A DNA stretch of 64,000 nucleotides from Woeseiaceae bacterium. Its GTDB lineage: Bacteria > Pseudomonadota > Gammaproteobacteria > Steroidobacterales > Woeseiaceae. Position 1 is the stretch's first letter. Each line of letters starts with the position of its first letter. The notes under the pieces were generated by a model that did no database searches, was not told where the DNA came from, and worked only from the letters and a program-made list of their open reading frames with translations. Below are positions 28,582 through 37,869 of the stretch, one piece after another. The DNA is taken from contig JAHEFF010000014.1 of the NCBI GenBank assembly GCA_024640315.1, forward strand, positions 1 through 64,000. The letters are read 5' to 3'. The position numbers and the translations under genes were made by a program.

Positions 28582-29901
28582 CTATTGTGTCTTTAGCTGA
28601 GTCGCCGGCGGAATCTGGCAGACCCGCCACGCCGGGTAGAGTCCGGCAACCATGCTGCTGACGATCGCAATGCTGATTGCAGTAAGGGTCATGACCCAGT
28701 CGAGCGAAACCAGTCCAGCCGGCGCGTCATACAGGACCTGGATGCCCTGTAATCCCAGCCAGGCGAGAAAAAGACCGCAAAGCCCCCCGGACAAGCCGAT
28801 GACTGCCACTTCGACGATTTGTTGTTTGAATATGGCTCGCCGGCTTGCGCCCAGTGCTCGACGCAAACTGGTTTCGCCCTTTCGGCCAACAAACTTGGTC
28901 AGCAGTAAGGCAATCGTGCTGAGCAGACACACGGTCAGGAATAGAAAGGACAGGCCAACCAGGACTTTTGTGTCATTAGCAACAACATCGTGATACTCCA
29001 TCCATTCCGTAACACTGTAAATATTGTTATTCATGGGCCTCTGAAACCGGCCAAACTTTTTTTGCGCCTCCACATAGGCGTCGAGATGCGCGACATAATC
29101 GCCCCGGTCCTTCGGGCTCTCCAGCTCGACGAAGTATTGAATCCAGACTGATTCAGATATATTCAGGTGTTGCTCGAATGACGTTATGTCCTCCGATTTC
29201 CAGCCCCAGTCGCTGCCAGCGGAGTTCAACTCGAGGGTCCTGGTCAACGCAAACGGGATGAACATGTCGTTAACGTCCTGAAAGCCACCATTGATCGGAT
29301 CGTAAAAGCGCGGTGTTGGCTCCCACGTATCGATGACACCGACAACCTGGAATTGAGTGTCCTGCATCGTGATGCGTTTGCCGACGCTGTCTTCTCCGCC
29401 GAACAAACGTTCATTCAGTTTTTTGGTCAGTACGACCACCGGTTCCGCCGCCGCATCAGCGCGGCTGTCCCAGCCACTGCCATAAATAAACGGGACTTCA
29501 AACATCGGGAAGAAGTCGGCAAAGGCAACTCGCGCTCCTGCCTCGAACGGCAGGCCTTCTGCGGCGACAGGCTCAATAACAAGGCTGGACTCGAACATGG
29601 CGGTCTGGTGCTTGCCCGCGCGAAGCGCCATGAGTCGTTCAGCATCGGAGAAGGTCACCTGGTGCGGACCTCGCTCGGGAAAATCGCTGTCGAAAGGCCG
29701 CAGTGGATCCCAGCTATCCATGGTGACCGCAAACAGGACGTCGCTCTTTTCCGGAATCGGGTTGCTGCTCATCAGGTAGTAGACAGTCAGCGTTGTGATG
29801 CTGACGCCAATTCCGACCGCGATAGCTGCGACCATCAGGCCCGTCATGATCGGGTTGCGGCGCATGCTCTTGAGTGCGAGTTTGATGTTGTACCTGAACA
29901 T
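28582..29901 (-). CDS. MacB/FtsX-type ABC permease, first of pair
   Basis: The layout is the same as its neighbour: N-terminal helix (MTGLMVAAIAVGIGVSITTL), a periplasmic MacB-like core domain with VGVIDTWEPTPRFYDP, and a C-terminal FtsX region containing GRKGETSLRRALGASRRAIF as coupling helix. The 439 residues are family-normal for a permease without fused ATPase. The two genes form a dicistron and probably a heterodimer. The substrate is unknown; antimicrobial-peptide or lipoprotein-related export is typical of the family. Confidence 0.85.
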   Translation of the reverse strand: MFRYNIKLALKSMRRNPIMTGLMVAAIAVGIGVSITTLTVYYLMSSNPIPEKSDVLFAVTMDSWDPLRPFDSDFPERGPHQVTFSDAERLMALRAGKHQTAMFESSLVIEPVAAEGLPFEAGARVAFADFFPMFEVPFIYGSGWDSRADAAAEPVVVLTKKLNERLFGGEDSVGKRITMQDTQFQVVGVIDTWEPTPRFYDPINGGFQDVNDMFIPFALTRTLELNSAGSDWGWKSEDITSFEQHLNISESVWIQYFVELESPKDRGDYVAHLDAYVEAQKKFGRFQRPMNNNIYSVTEWMEYHDVVANDTKVLVGLSFLFLTVCLLSTIALLLTKFVGRKGETSLRRALGASRRAIFKQQIVEVAVIGLSGGLCGLFLAWLGLQGIQVLYDAPAGLVSLDWVMTLTAISIAIVSSMVAGLYPAWRVCQIPPATQLKTQ

Positions 29902-30101
29902 ACGATTTCCCCCAACCGGACCTGAGTTGCCGTCAGTTCTTCATTCTTCTGTCTGGCTTAGATGCGAGGAGTGGGGAAAAGGTTTGGATCAGCCGCGCAT
30001 TGCCGCGGGCAGATTCTGCTTCCGGCAAGTAGGGCGCAAAAGGCGCCGCCAGGCTCGCGCAGGAGAACCTGGATTCAGACGCTGAATGGTCGGGACTCAG
30101 T

Positions 30102-30218
30102 CTATTTTCCGCAATGCGGACATTGTCCCTTCAGCACTTTGACGATGTAGTGGACCCACAGCATCAGCAATGCGAAATTGCCGATAAGGAGCGATGTCCA
30201 CATGAGAGAGGCGCTCAT
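30102..30218 (-). CDS. 38-residue membrane miniprotein with CPHCGK tail
   Basis: A GGAGA ribosome site precedes an ATG at 30218. The 38-codon frame encodes one hydrophobic helix (LLIGNFALLMLWVHYIV) followed by a short basic stretch and a C-terminal QCPHCGK, a half zinc-ribbon or redox CxxC. The stop is at 30102-30104. Single-helix proteins ending in a cysteine knuckle often act as small subunits or regulators of membrane complexes. It lies upstream of the permease pair on the same strand, with about 200 bases between. Function is unknown. Confidence 0.55.
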   Translation of the reverse strand: MSASLMWTSLLIGNFALLMLWVHYIVKVLKGQCPHCGK

Positions 30219-30415
30219 AGCGATCTCCGATATCAATTGCCCAGTTTTTGTATCGTCGAGATCAGGTTCATATTCAATGACCTGCCTCCCAAATGTGCCG
30301 GAAATCAGGCAAAACTGCCAGAAACTGTGATCTGCGGCCCCGGAAATGGCGGCGCAAATCGCTTCTTAATGCGGTAGCATTCGCGTTCAAAATTCACCGA
30401 TTGAGGTTAATTTCC

Positions 30416-31297
30416 TTGGTACACAAAAGGATTTTCACGCTGTTCCTGGCATTTTTTGTCGCGGGATGCGCCGTGGTCGCACCGAACCTTCCGGCTATCA
30501 CGGAAGAGCCGACCGGTGACCGATATAACGGCAGAATCGTCTGGCACGACTTGCTGACCACCACCCCGGCAGAGTCCCGGAAATTCTACGGCGAGCTTTT
30601 TGGCTGGGAATTCGAAAGCCCGGGCATGGATCTCGGATTTGGTGGCGAAAACAGTTACATGCTGATTCGTCATGAGGGCCGGCTGATCGGTGGCATGGTC
30701 GACGCCAACAGGCTCAATCGAGACGTCAATATATCGCAGTGGGTCACGGTGATGTCGGTCGACGACATCAACGCCGCAACACAGCGAGTTGCTGGCGACG
30801 GCGGCGAGGTTCTGACTGCGCCAACCGATGTAGGCTCACGCGGTACGCTGGCGGTGGTCACCGGGCCCGATGGTGCGTTGTTTGCGATGATCCAGACCAA
30901 AGACGGGGACCCGGCTGAACAAGAGCCTGTCCTTAATGGCTGGTTGTGGAATGAGCTTTGGACGGATGATGTGGAGCGGTCGACAACTTTCTATCAACAG
31001 GTCGCCGGATTTGGAGTCGAAGACGAGAAGGTCGCAGACGATGATCGCAGCTATCGCATTCTTATTGCCGGAGACAAACCTCGTGCCGGCATCCTTGCGA
31101 CGCCGTTCGAGGGCGAGCGTCCTGTATGGGTAAATTACCTGCGTGTTGAGGACCCGGCGGCCATTACGGCCCGGGTGGAAGGGCTTGGTGGGAGAGTGCT
31201 GGTTGGCGCCCAGGCGCGTCCCGTTGGCGGTACGGCAGCGCTCATAGCCGGCCCGTCGGGTGCCGGTGTTGCAATACAAACCTGGCCGCTGGATTAA
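30416..31297 (+). CDS. VOC (glyoxalase-fold) lipoprotein
   Basis: I chose a TTG start at 30416: GAGG lies nine bases upstream and the product then begins with a lipoprotein signal (RIFTLFLAFFVAGCAVV). Longer frames add basic residues without a leader. The mature protein has two vicinal-oxygen-chelate modules, each with the FYGELFGWEFE / FYQQVAGFGVE signature of the family. VOC proteins bind metals for isomerase, dioxygenase or antibiotic-binding roles; the chemistry here is not evident. Lipid anchoring implies a periplasmic location. The small lipoprotein gene follows after 16 bases. Confidence 0.85.
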   Translation: MVHKRIFTLFLAFFVAGCAVVAPNLPAITEEPTGDRYNGRIVWHDLLTTTPAESRKFYGELFGWEFESPGMDLGFGGENSYMLIRHEGRLIGGMVDANRLNRDVNISQWVTVMSVDDINAATQRVAGDGGEVLTAPTDVGSRGTLAVVTGPDGALFAMIQTKDGDPAEQEPVLNGWLWNELWTDDVERSTTFYQQVAGFGVEDEKVADDDRSYRILIAGDKPRAGILATPFEGERPVWVNYLRVEDPAAITARVEGLGGRVLVGAQARPVGGTAALIAGPSGAGVAIQTWPLD

Positions 31298-31313
31298 GGA
31301 GAGGTAAGGAATC

Positions 31314-31499
31314 ATGAAATCGACAATCAAGCGGTTAGCCAGGATCGTCCTTCTGATAACCTTTTGCCTCTCGCTGTCATCTTGTGACGACCCACAGGTA
31401 TACGGCAGCGTAGGCTTTAGCAGCTACGGTGGCGGCGGATACTACGGCGGTGGACCGAGAATAGGCACCAGCGTGACCATCGGCGGCCGGATTCGTTAA
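31314..31499 (+). CDS. small Gly/Tyr-rich lipoprotein
   Basis: The 61-residue product has a lipobox (LSLSSC, Cys25) and a mature part of about 37 residues rich in Gly, Tyr and Ser (YGGGGYYGGGP). Ribosome site GGAGAGG precedes the ATG. It sits between the VOC lipoprotein and the MipA-like gene, 15 bases before the latter, so it belongs to the envelope operon. A structural or adhesive surface role is a guess from composition. Confidence 0.65.
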   Translation: MKSTIKRLARIVLLITFCLSLSSCDDPQVYGSVGFSSYGGGGYYGGGPRIGTSVTIGGRIR

Positions 31500-31514
31500 C
31501 GAGGTTCAAAGTCT

Positions 31515-32933
31515 GTGAAAATCCTTGCGTATGCGAACCGCGGATTGCGGCTACTCATACTCACGCTTTCGGCCTTTGTGGGTATGGCTGCCTCCGCTCA
31601 GGAAGTGGCAGAGATTCCGTTTTTTAATGCGCCGCCCGGCACTGCAGGTCTCGGTGGCGGTATCCGTGGCGGGCAAAGCCCGTATCTCGCGTCCGACAAC
31701 GAGGATCAGCGCCGACTGGACCTGATACCCCTGTACCTGTACGAAGGTCAGTACCTGTTCGTCAGGGGGACCGCGGGCGGAGTGCATATCGTCAAGAATG
31801 ATTCGCTCGAGATCAACCTGCTTGGCCGGTATCGATTCCAGAAACTCGACCCGGACAGCAATGTTTTTTACCAGGGACTCGATGAACGAAAACAGTCGTT
31901 CGATGCCGGAGTCGAATTTGCTTACACAAAAAACTGGGGCAAGCTGAGTCTTAACTGGGTTACCGATGCGCTGGACCGTCACAACGGCCAGGAGGTTCAG
32001 TTCGCCTACCGCTATTTCTTTGAGATGGGGCCCTGGACGGTGTCACCCTTCATTGGCTGGTCCTGGCAGGATGAGAACCTGACCAACTATTACTTCGGCG
32101 TATCCGAGGCCGAATCGCGACCGGATTTACCTGCGTATGCGCCTGGTGAGTCACAGTGGCTGTCGTTTGGGCTGAACACGTCGTGGCAGATTTCTGATCG
32201 CATCATGTTGTTCGGGAATTTGGGCTTCGGTGGTACTGATTCCGTCGTCGATAACAGCCCGCTGGTCGAGGAGGCTGGCGCATCAGCAATATTCATTGGC
32301 GGAACCTATGTCTTCGGTAATGCGCGGCGGCCTGATTACATCATTGATGAGGAGCGCGCGGGCGAATGGTCATGGAGGGTCAACTACGGATACCAGGCAG
32401 ACGGCAACATTATCGGTGAAGTTGACCACGGCGATTTCTCAAAGAGCGGCGTCGCGGATACCAACATTGCCGGTTTGACTTTGAGCAAATTGCTTACCGA
32501 CGGAAGTCGGGTGGACTTCCTCGGCAAGGTTGCGGCTTTTCGCCACTACGAAAAGGACGAGGGCAATGACGACTTCTGGAGTTACGCCGCCTTTATCATG
32601 GTGCAGGGCAAAGGCTATTCACCATGGAGCAAGGAGGAAATATTCCGTTATGGATTCGGTTTCGGCATGTCCTACGCGGAGAACATTCCGATCGCCGAAC
32701 AACGGAAACAAACCGGCTCCGGGGCCAAAGGCAACACGTCGCATTTTCTGAATTATCTCGAACTGACGATCGATTTTCCTTTGCGCAGAGCCTCAAAAGC
32801 CCGTTGGCTGCAAAACTGTTATGCCGGCATGACTGTCGTGCATCGGTCCGGAATATTCGGAACTTCAGATATCCTTGGAGATGTCAGCGGTGGCGCCGAC
32901 TGGATTACCGCTCACCTGGAGTGCACCCGATGA
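31515..32933 (+). CDS. MipA/OmpV-like barrel fused to PagL-like barrel
   Basis: A signal peptide (cleavage near ASAQ) is followed by a MipA/OmpV-type outer-membrane barrel to about residue 275, which alone is the usual length of that family. Another 195 residues follow, ending in VVHRSGIFGTSD and GGADWITAHLEC. The His-x-Ser motif recalls the catalytic His/Ser of PagL-type lipid A 3-O-deacylases, so the second half may be an acyl hydrolase barrel. The fusion reading is tentative. GTG start. The next gene overlaps by four bases, and an LpxR-like gene follows, which supports a lipid A or envelope-remodelling role. Confidence 0.75.
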   Translation: MKILAYANRGLRLLILTLSAFVGMAASAQEVAEIPFFNAPPGTAGLGGGIRGGQSPYLASDNEDQRRLDLIPLYLYEGQYLFVRGTAGGVHIVKNDSLEINLLGRYRFQKLDPDSNVFYQGLDERKQSFDAGVEFAYTKNWGKLSLNWVTDALDRHNGQEVQFAYRYFFEMGPWTVSPFIGWSWQDENLTNYYFGVSEAESRPDLPAYAPGESQWLSFGLNTSWQISDRIMLFGNLGFGGTDSVVDNSPLVEEAGASAIFIGGTYVFGNARRPDYIIDEERAGEWSWRVNYGYQADGNIIGEVDHGDFSKSGVADTNIAGLTLSKLLTDGSRVDFLGKVAAFRHYEKDEGNDDFWSYAAFIMVQGKGYSPWSKEEIFRYGFGFGMSYAENIPIAEQRKQTGSGAKGNTSHFLNYLELTIDFPLRRASKARWLQNCYAGMTVVHRSGIFGTSDILGDVSGGADWITAHLECTR

Positions 32934-33496
32934 GCGCGCGCAACGGAAATCGATTTCTTCCTGGTGCGGGCCTGGTGCTGGCATTCCTGTTGAGCGTGAA
33001 TCCGGCAAACGCTGAGTGGCAAGCCGACCCGGATGACAAGCGCCAGGTAAAGGCGGCGAAAGCGCTGGCTGAGTTTCGCGAGAGGATCCCGGGAACGGAG
33101 TTTTATCTCGGCGATGCCTATGGTTTTGCGATTCTTCCGTCGATTGGACGTATCGGATTCGGTTTCGGCGGCTCCTATGGCCGCGGCATCGTTGTTGAGG
33201 GTGATGATGTCATCGGCACTACGAGCTTGTGGCAGTTTTCCTCCGGTATTCAGGCAGGCGGAAAATACTTCAGCATGATCATCTTCTTCAAAGACAAAGA
33301 GGCTCTGGAATACTACAAGACCGGAAAAATTCAGTTCCTCGGGCAGGCTGGTGTTGCTCTCGCAACTGTCGGCGTCCAGGCGACTCCTGCATATAACGAT
33401 GGAGTGGCTATATTGTCGGTCAATCGGTTCGGTTTGATGGGTGAAGCTTCGGCGTCTGGTGCCAAGTTCCGCTATAAATCGTTGTCCGAAGAGTAA
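32930..33496 (+). CDS. SYLF (Ysc84-like) lipid-binding protein
   Basis: The 188-residue product has a signal peptide (FLPGAGLVLAFLLSVNPANA) and a SYLF domain with AYGFAILPSIGRIGFGFGGSYGRGIV, the conserved lipid-binding core. SYLF proteins bind phosphoinositides or other lipids; bacterial ones are exported and poorly characterised. The ATG at 32930 overlaps the MipA-like stop (ATGA), and the LpxR-like gene begins four bases after its end, so all three are co-translated. Confidence 0.88.
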   Translation: MSARNGNRFLPGAGLVLAFLLSVNPANAEWQADPDDKRQVKAAKALAEFRERIPGTEFYLGDAYGFAILPSIGRIGFGFGGSYGRGIVVEGDDVIGTTSLWQFSSGIQAGGKYFSMIIFFKDKEALEYYKTGKIQFLGQAGVALATVGVQATPAYNDGVAILSVNRFGLMGEASASGAKFRYKSLSEE

Positions 33497-33500
33497 GACT

Positions 33501-34871
33501 TTGACCAAAGCCTGGCGATGGGTCCTGCTGATCGCAGTATCAACTCATGTGCCGCTGTTTGCTGGCGAGATCCCGGGGCTGCCTTCGTCATTGCCGCCGT
33601 ACATTGACACCGACTTCGAGCTAAGCTTTTCGAACGACTTCCTTGGTCGGGGCGGCTCCGTAGACGACTTTCGCACGCAGCAGTTTATTGTTACCGCCAA
33701 CATTGGCGACAAGTGGGTGGCCGGTCTGGACCATAGTGTCCTCACGCTGACCGACCCCTTGCTTGCCGGGCGCATGGATCAGTTGTCAGGCTCTCTAGGC
33801 TACCGGTTCATCAATCAAAGCGAGGACCGCCTCGTCAACCGGGTTAGTGCCGGCTTCGGCTTTCGCAGTGTCGGCGACTTCGCCGGCGAGCGGATGCAAA
33901 ATGGTTTTCATCGACTGATTGACAGCGAAGTTGAGGTTCTGCCATACAGCGACGTTGACGAGACTTACCTGACTGCCTGGATTGATGGCGAACGTTATGG
34001 GCTTCTGCGCCAAACCGATTCAGGCTGGCGATTTGGATACTGGTTGCGTGCAAGCTCGTTACTGACAAGCGATGGTCAATGGGACGGATCGGTTGCTGCG
34101 ATGGGAGTGGCCAGCAAGGCGGGTCTGGACCTTTGGGCAGGGCTCCGGCAGGACTGGCGCACGGGTTACGACGAAATTGTGCAGCGGGCTACGGCAGCAG
34201 CGGAAGAAGACCTTGCGGTCGTTGTCGGCATGCGATTCGGAACGCTGGTTCTGGAAACAGTGCAGCAACTGAACAACGATGCGTCTTATGGACAGCTTCG
34301 ACTGGTGTCGTCCGAATCTCAGGCACCGCGGGGCACGAGATCAGAGTCCAAGCTCGGTCTCGAACTCGGCTTTCTGCTACCCGATGTGCATTTGCACCTG
34401 GCCGCCAGGTTTGGCAGCAATCTGCTGACCAGCGAAAATTCGACCTGGAAGGAATCGGTCATCCTGACAGCAGACCTGGGCGAGCCGCAGTACGAAGACA
34501 ATGTTTCCGTCTTCGTCGACACGACACAGATTGGTATCGGCCTGGAATGGGAGCGGCTGGTTTCGGCTCGAAGCGACTGGCTCAGCGCCTATGGTTCTGT
34601 CGCGGCTGGCTGGAGATCGGAGAGCCTGATCGGCGATGGACCGTTGCTTGGCGAGAAGTCCGGTTCGGTCGATCGCGGTGTGCTGACCTTAAGTGCCGGG
34701 CTGCGATTTCATGCGTCAGCATTGAGCGATCGATGGCGCTACCGGATTCAGACTGGAATTTCCGCATGGCTGCCCGCGAGCGATGCGACATTGACCCTGG
34801 GTGTCGAGGAATACACTGTCCAGCAACCGGCGATCGGATTTTCTGTCGGCGTCACATTTGACTTTGACTAG
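33501..34871 (+). CDS. LpxR-like outer-membrane protein
   Basis: The TTG at 33501 gives a signal peptide (RWVLLIAVSTHVPLFAG) and places the gene right behind the SYLF gene. The mature N-terminus ELSFSNDFLGRGGSVDDFRTQQF resembles the Asn-Asp and tyrosine-bearing start of LpxR, and GERMQNGFHRLI matches the stretch that holds the catalytic His in LpxR. The rest is a beta-barrel ending in Phe-Asp. LpxR removes the 3'-acyloxyacyl group of lipid A. Some catalytic positions look altered, so activity is uncertain. Its stop shares CTAG with the convergent gene. Confidence 0.7.
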   Translation: MTKAWRWVLLIAVSTHVPLFAGEIPGLPSSLPPYIDTDFELSFSNDFLGRGGSVDDFRTQQFIVTANIGDKWVAGLDHSVLTLTDPLLAGRMDQLSGSLGYRFINQSEDRLVNRVSAGFGFRSVGDFAGERMQNGFHRLIDSEVEVLPYSDVDETYLTAWIDGERYGLLRQTDSGWRFGYWLRASSLLTSDGQWDGSVAAMGVASKAGLDLWAGLRQDWRTGYDEIVQRATAAAEEDLAVVVGMRFGTLVLETVQQLNNDASYGQLRLVSSESQAPRGTRSESKLGLELGFLLPDVHLHLAARFGSNLLTSENSTWKESVILTADLGEPQYEDNVSVFVDTTQIGIGLEWERLVSARSDWLSAYGSVAAGWRSESLIGDGPLLGEKSGSVDRGVLTLSAGLRFHASALSDRWRYRIQTGISAWLPASDATLTLGVEEYTVQQPAIGFSVGVTFDFD

Positions 34872-35974
34872 CGCGCCAGTCCCTCGAGCGCACATCCTGC
34901 GTAGTTCGAATCATTGAGCTGCATGTTGGCGGTGAAAGCGAAAACTGCCCCGGACATCGAGTCGGTGCACCTGGTTTCGGTGAGTACGACCTTGACGGAC
35001 GACTCCGGGCCCGTCGCCACAACGGAAACTTCATCGGTGAGTTCTTCCATTTCAGGCGCGCCGAAACTAATCGGCTCCGAACCCATCGCGGTGAAAACAA
35101 GCTTCGAGTCCTGAACTTCCAGGCGCCACGACGGTTCATTGCCACGCGCCTGGAAGACCACATCGGCGAGTTTTTCCCTGCAGCCAAACCCCTCCCTTTC
35201 GGCGCGACGAACTTCAGTAACGCTGATCGTTTCATCGAAGTCGGCGGCAAAACCGCTGTCCGGCGCCGGTTGCCAGGTGCCGATTACTTCAAAGAAAAGC
35301 GGCTGGTACTGCTCGGTCGACAGTGCCTCGTAGACATTACCGAGATCTCCTGCGGTTTGGTCAAATAGCCATCCTTTGCGTTCTGAGTCGCACTCGGTAA
35401 AGGTGCGAACCTCATGCCCGAGGACAACATGGCCACGAAAACGAGTGCCCGATTCGGCGGTATTGACCAGACTTCCCGGTTCGTACACCCATTCTCGGTG
35501 GTGCTCCAGTGACGGGCAACACATTGGGTCATTCGGCCCATGCCCTGTGAAGTCCGCGGCGATGACGCCATTCTGTACCGTGATGGACGTGAGTTGCACC
35601 CGATCTCCGAGGCTGGTTACAGCGGCGGACTTCGCAATGCCGCCTTCGGCGTCGACGATCGCCAGGTAGACATACGCGCCGCTACCCCCGAAATTCGCAA
35701 CCAGCGCCACAATGGCTTCGTTAAAGCCGTCGCCGTCCAGGTCGTAAAGTGCAGACGGTTCCGGAAGCAATTGCACGACAGGTCTGGATGCGGCGTCTTC
35801 TTCATAAGCCTCACCCTCGAATCGCCCAGCCACCAATGTGAATGAATCATCCAGTATCCCTTCATAGGAAGCGCTGGCAGCCTGCTCGAATGTCGCATCC
35901 GTGGCACTCGTACAGGAGCAGAGCAGTGTTGCCATCCAGAGGCTCAATGCGGATTCGCAAAAACGGTGGGCCAT
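34868..35974 (-). CDS. lipoprotein with COG3650-like C-terminus
   Basis: A lipobox is visible (ATLLCSC). The N-terminal half contains YDLDGDGFNEAIVALV, an FG-GAP/calcium-like Asp motif. The C-terminal 130 residues match the uncharacterised COG3650 type (ARGNEPSWRLEV...TRCTDSMSGAVFAFTANMQL...YAGC). Several cysteines (MCCPSL, TECD, GCREK) suggest disulfides in the periplasm. Function is unknown. It is convergent with the LpxR-like gene and followed upstream by the creatininase-family gene, 17 bases apart on the same strand. Confidence 0.7.
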   Translation of the reverse strand: MAHRFCESALSLWMATLLCSCTSATDATFEQAASASYEGILDDSFTLVAGRFEGEAYEEDAASRPVVQLLPEPSALYDLDGDGFNEAIVALVANFGGSGAYVYLAIVDAEGGIAKSAAVTSLGDRVQLTSITVQNGVIAADFTGHGPNDPMCCPSLEHHREWVYEPGSLVNTAESGTRFRGHVVLGHEVRTFTECDSERKGWLFDQTAGDLGNVYEALSTEQYQPLFFEVIGTWQPAPDSGFAADFDETISVTEVRRAEREGFGCREKLADVVFQARGNEPSWRLEVQDSKLVFTAMGSEPISFGAPEMEELTDEVSVVATGPESSVKVVLTETRCTDSMSGAVFAFTANMQLNDSNYAGCALEGLAR

Positions 35975-35991
35975 AGTCAGCGACCCTGACC

Positions 35992-36909
35992 TCAGGGAGC
36001 CGACATCGGGCGCAGCTCGTTCCAGCGTGCGATAAACTTTACGGCAGCCTGTACGAAGTCTTCAGTTTCCCGACGGCCCTGTTCCGCAGAGGAGTCCTGC
36101 AGGTCCCTGACACCCCACACACCTGTAGACGACATTTCGTGCGAAGAAGTGCCTTTTCCGGTTTCCTCGGCTTTGAGGCCTTCGGCGAGTAATACCCGCA
36201 GTGCCGTTTCGTCACCGGCAAGAACGTCCGGCACCATCGCCTGCAGGTGATCCGGCATACTCAGCGTCGCGGTTTCGGCGCTTTCCATGTCGACCAGCGA
36301 CGGCACCAGGTAAAGCGAGTTGGATGTCTCGCTGACACCGCCGTGCCGATCGAAGACGGTCGGTGCGGGAATCGACGTTCCTTCCCGGAACGGTGCCGCT
36401 GCGGCCCCCAGATCGACTGCGATACCTGCCGTCTCCTGGTTGATCCTGTCGACGATAAAGGTCGTGATGGCCCGGTTGCCGCCATGGGCGTTCAGGAACA
36501 TGAAGCGTTTGAATCCGTGGTGAATCAGGCTCTGCGTCGCCTCAACGTAAACTGCCTGAATCGTTTCCGACGACAGGGTGATCGTGCCAGGGTATCCCAT
36601 GTGATACGGCGACTGACCCGGCATCATGATCGGTGCGACCAGAACGTCGGTTCTCTCTGCGATCAGCTTCGCGCGTTCGACGCCGTTGAGGTAGTCCGTA
36701 CCGATCGGCAGGTGCAGCCCGTGTTGCTCGAGAGAGGCAACCGGTATGATCACCATATCCGTCCTGGTCAGCAGATCGCGAACTTCCGGAGAGGTCATGT
36801 GTGGCAGGTAATTCCTCACTTTGGCCTGGTCCCAAATCGGGTTTTCCTGCGCTACCGACTCACCGGACAGCACCAACAGCGACAAAACAATCAAACCGAT
36901 TCGCGTCAT
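35992..36909 (-). CDS. exported creatininase-family amidohydrolase
   Basis: The ATG at 36909 has an AGGAGA ribosome site and gives a signal peptide (MTRIGLIVLSLLVLSGESVA). The creatininase fold shows its metal ligands: Glu and His in LEQHGLHLPIGTD, Asp in the same motif, His in NAHGGN, and Glu in DRHGGVSETS. Family members hydrolyse cyclic amides and formamides such as creatinine or pathway intermediates; export is common in environmental forms. The substrate is not known. It precedes the COG3650-like gene in a likely dicistron. Confidence 0.88.
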   Translation of the reverse strand: MTRIGLIVLSLLVLSGESVAQENPIWDQAKVRNYLPHMTSPEVRDLLTRTDMVIIPVASLEQHGLHLPIGTDYLNGVERAKLIAERTDVLVAPIMMPGQSPYHMGYPGTITLSSETIQAVYVEATQSLIHHGFKRFMFLNAHGGNRAITTFIVDRINQETAGIAVDLGAAAAPFREGTSIPAPTVFDRHGGVSETSNSLYLVPSLVDMESAETATLSMPDHLQAMVPDVLAGDETALRVLLAEGLKAEETGKGTSSHEMSSTGVWGVRDLQDSSAEQGRRETEDFVQAAVKFIARWNELRPMSAP

Positions 36910-37124
36910 AATATTCTCCTGATGGGGGTGGAATTGGAGCAAGTATCCGCCGGGCCTGTGCGGCGGTCAAAAAAAGCTCGTGTTGCGCCGAGTATGTGAG
37001 CTGTAGCTTCGCTTGACGGAACCTGGCAGGCGTTTGGAATCGGTAGAAATCTCTGTACATTCCGCAATAGGATATGGCCCACTGGAGGGGCACAATTCCA
37101 GCATAGGTCATGAAGGGCAACACC

Positions 37125-37604
37125 ATGAATAACGCAGCGAAAGAGATTCTCCAGTCCTCCCTGGGATTGGAATTGTCCGAGGAGGAGGCCGATTTATTGA
37201 GCGGACTAATGAACCATCGGGAATTTACAGATGGGAAATATCTCATTACCGAGGGTACGGCAGACCAGTCTCTTCACGTATTGCTGGTGGGAAAATTCGA
37301 GGTTGTTAAAAAAGGCGGAGCCGGGGAGTTGACCAGTATCGCGGTACTCAGGGAGGGTGACCTGGCTGGCGAACTCAGTTTTATTGACGGTGCGGAGCAT
37401 ACAGTCGGGCTACGGGCACTTTGCGATTGTCGGGTGCTCAGCCTGAAACGCGACGATTTCGAGGCGATCATCGATCAGAACCCGCAGCTGGTATACAAGG
37501 TGATGCGTGCGGTGGCACGGTCGGCACATCAGATCGTCCATCAAATGAATCATCAGTTCATCGAGCTCAGTAACTATATCTTCAAGCAACACGGTCGCTA
37601 CTGA
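37125..37604 (+). CDS. stand-alone cNMP-binding-domain protein
   Basis: The 159 residues make one cyclic-nucleotide-binding fold (GKYLITEGTADQSLHVLLVGKFEV...LREGDLAGELSFIDGAEHTVGLRA) followed by a C-terminal helix, without a helix-turn-helix or enzyme. The phosphate-binding cassette is only partly conserved, so nucleotide binding is uncertain. ATG 37125 has an AAGGG site; an ATG at 37110 is possible. Such proteins may act as regulatory partners. Confidence 0.8.
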   Translation: MNNAAKEILQSSLGLELSEEEADLLSGLMNHREFTDGKYLITEGTADQSLHVLLVGKFEVVKKGGAGELTSIAVLREGDLAGELSFIDGAEHTVGLRALCDCRVLSLKRDDFEAIIDQNPQLVYKVMRAVARSAHQIVHQMNHQFIELSNYIFKQHGRY

Positions 37605-37658
37605 AGCACCGACCGGGGTCTTTCTACCCACCCGGCCATACCTGGCAAACGGGCAATA

Positions 37659-37689
37659 CGATCGCTGCTGACGAGCGTTGCAGCGATCG
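37659..37689. repeat. perfect 10-bp inverted repeat
   Basis: CGATCGCTGC (37659-37668) and GCAGCGATCG (37680-37689) flank an 11-base loop, 55 bases after the cNMP-domain gene. No T run follows. It may be a transcription end or an extragenic palindrome. Nothing else is visible between 37605 and 37869. Confidence 0.45.
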
Positions 37690-37869
37690 CGTCATTGCAT
37701 TTGCGTATCCCAACTACCGGGGTATATGAGACTACGACCTGATGTTTCTTTTCTAAGCGCAACACTAATTCTCTATTGATCTGACTGGCGTGTAACCAAA
37801 ACGCCACTCCCGGCTATCTAAGTTGTGATTGCACAGGATTCCGAACGGATAGCAGAGGAGCCAGGCAGT

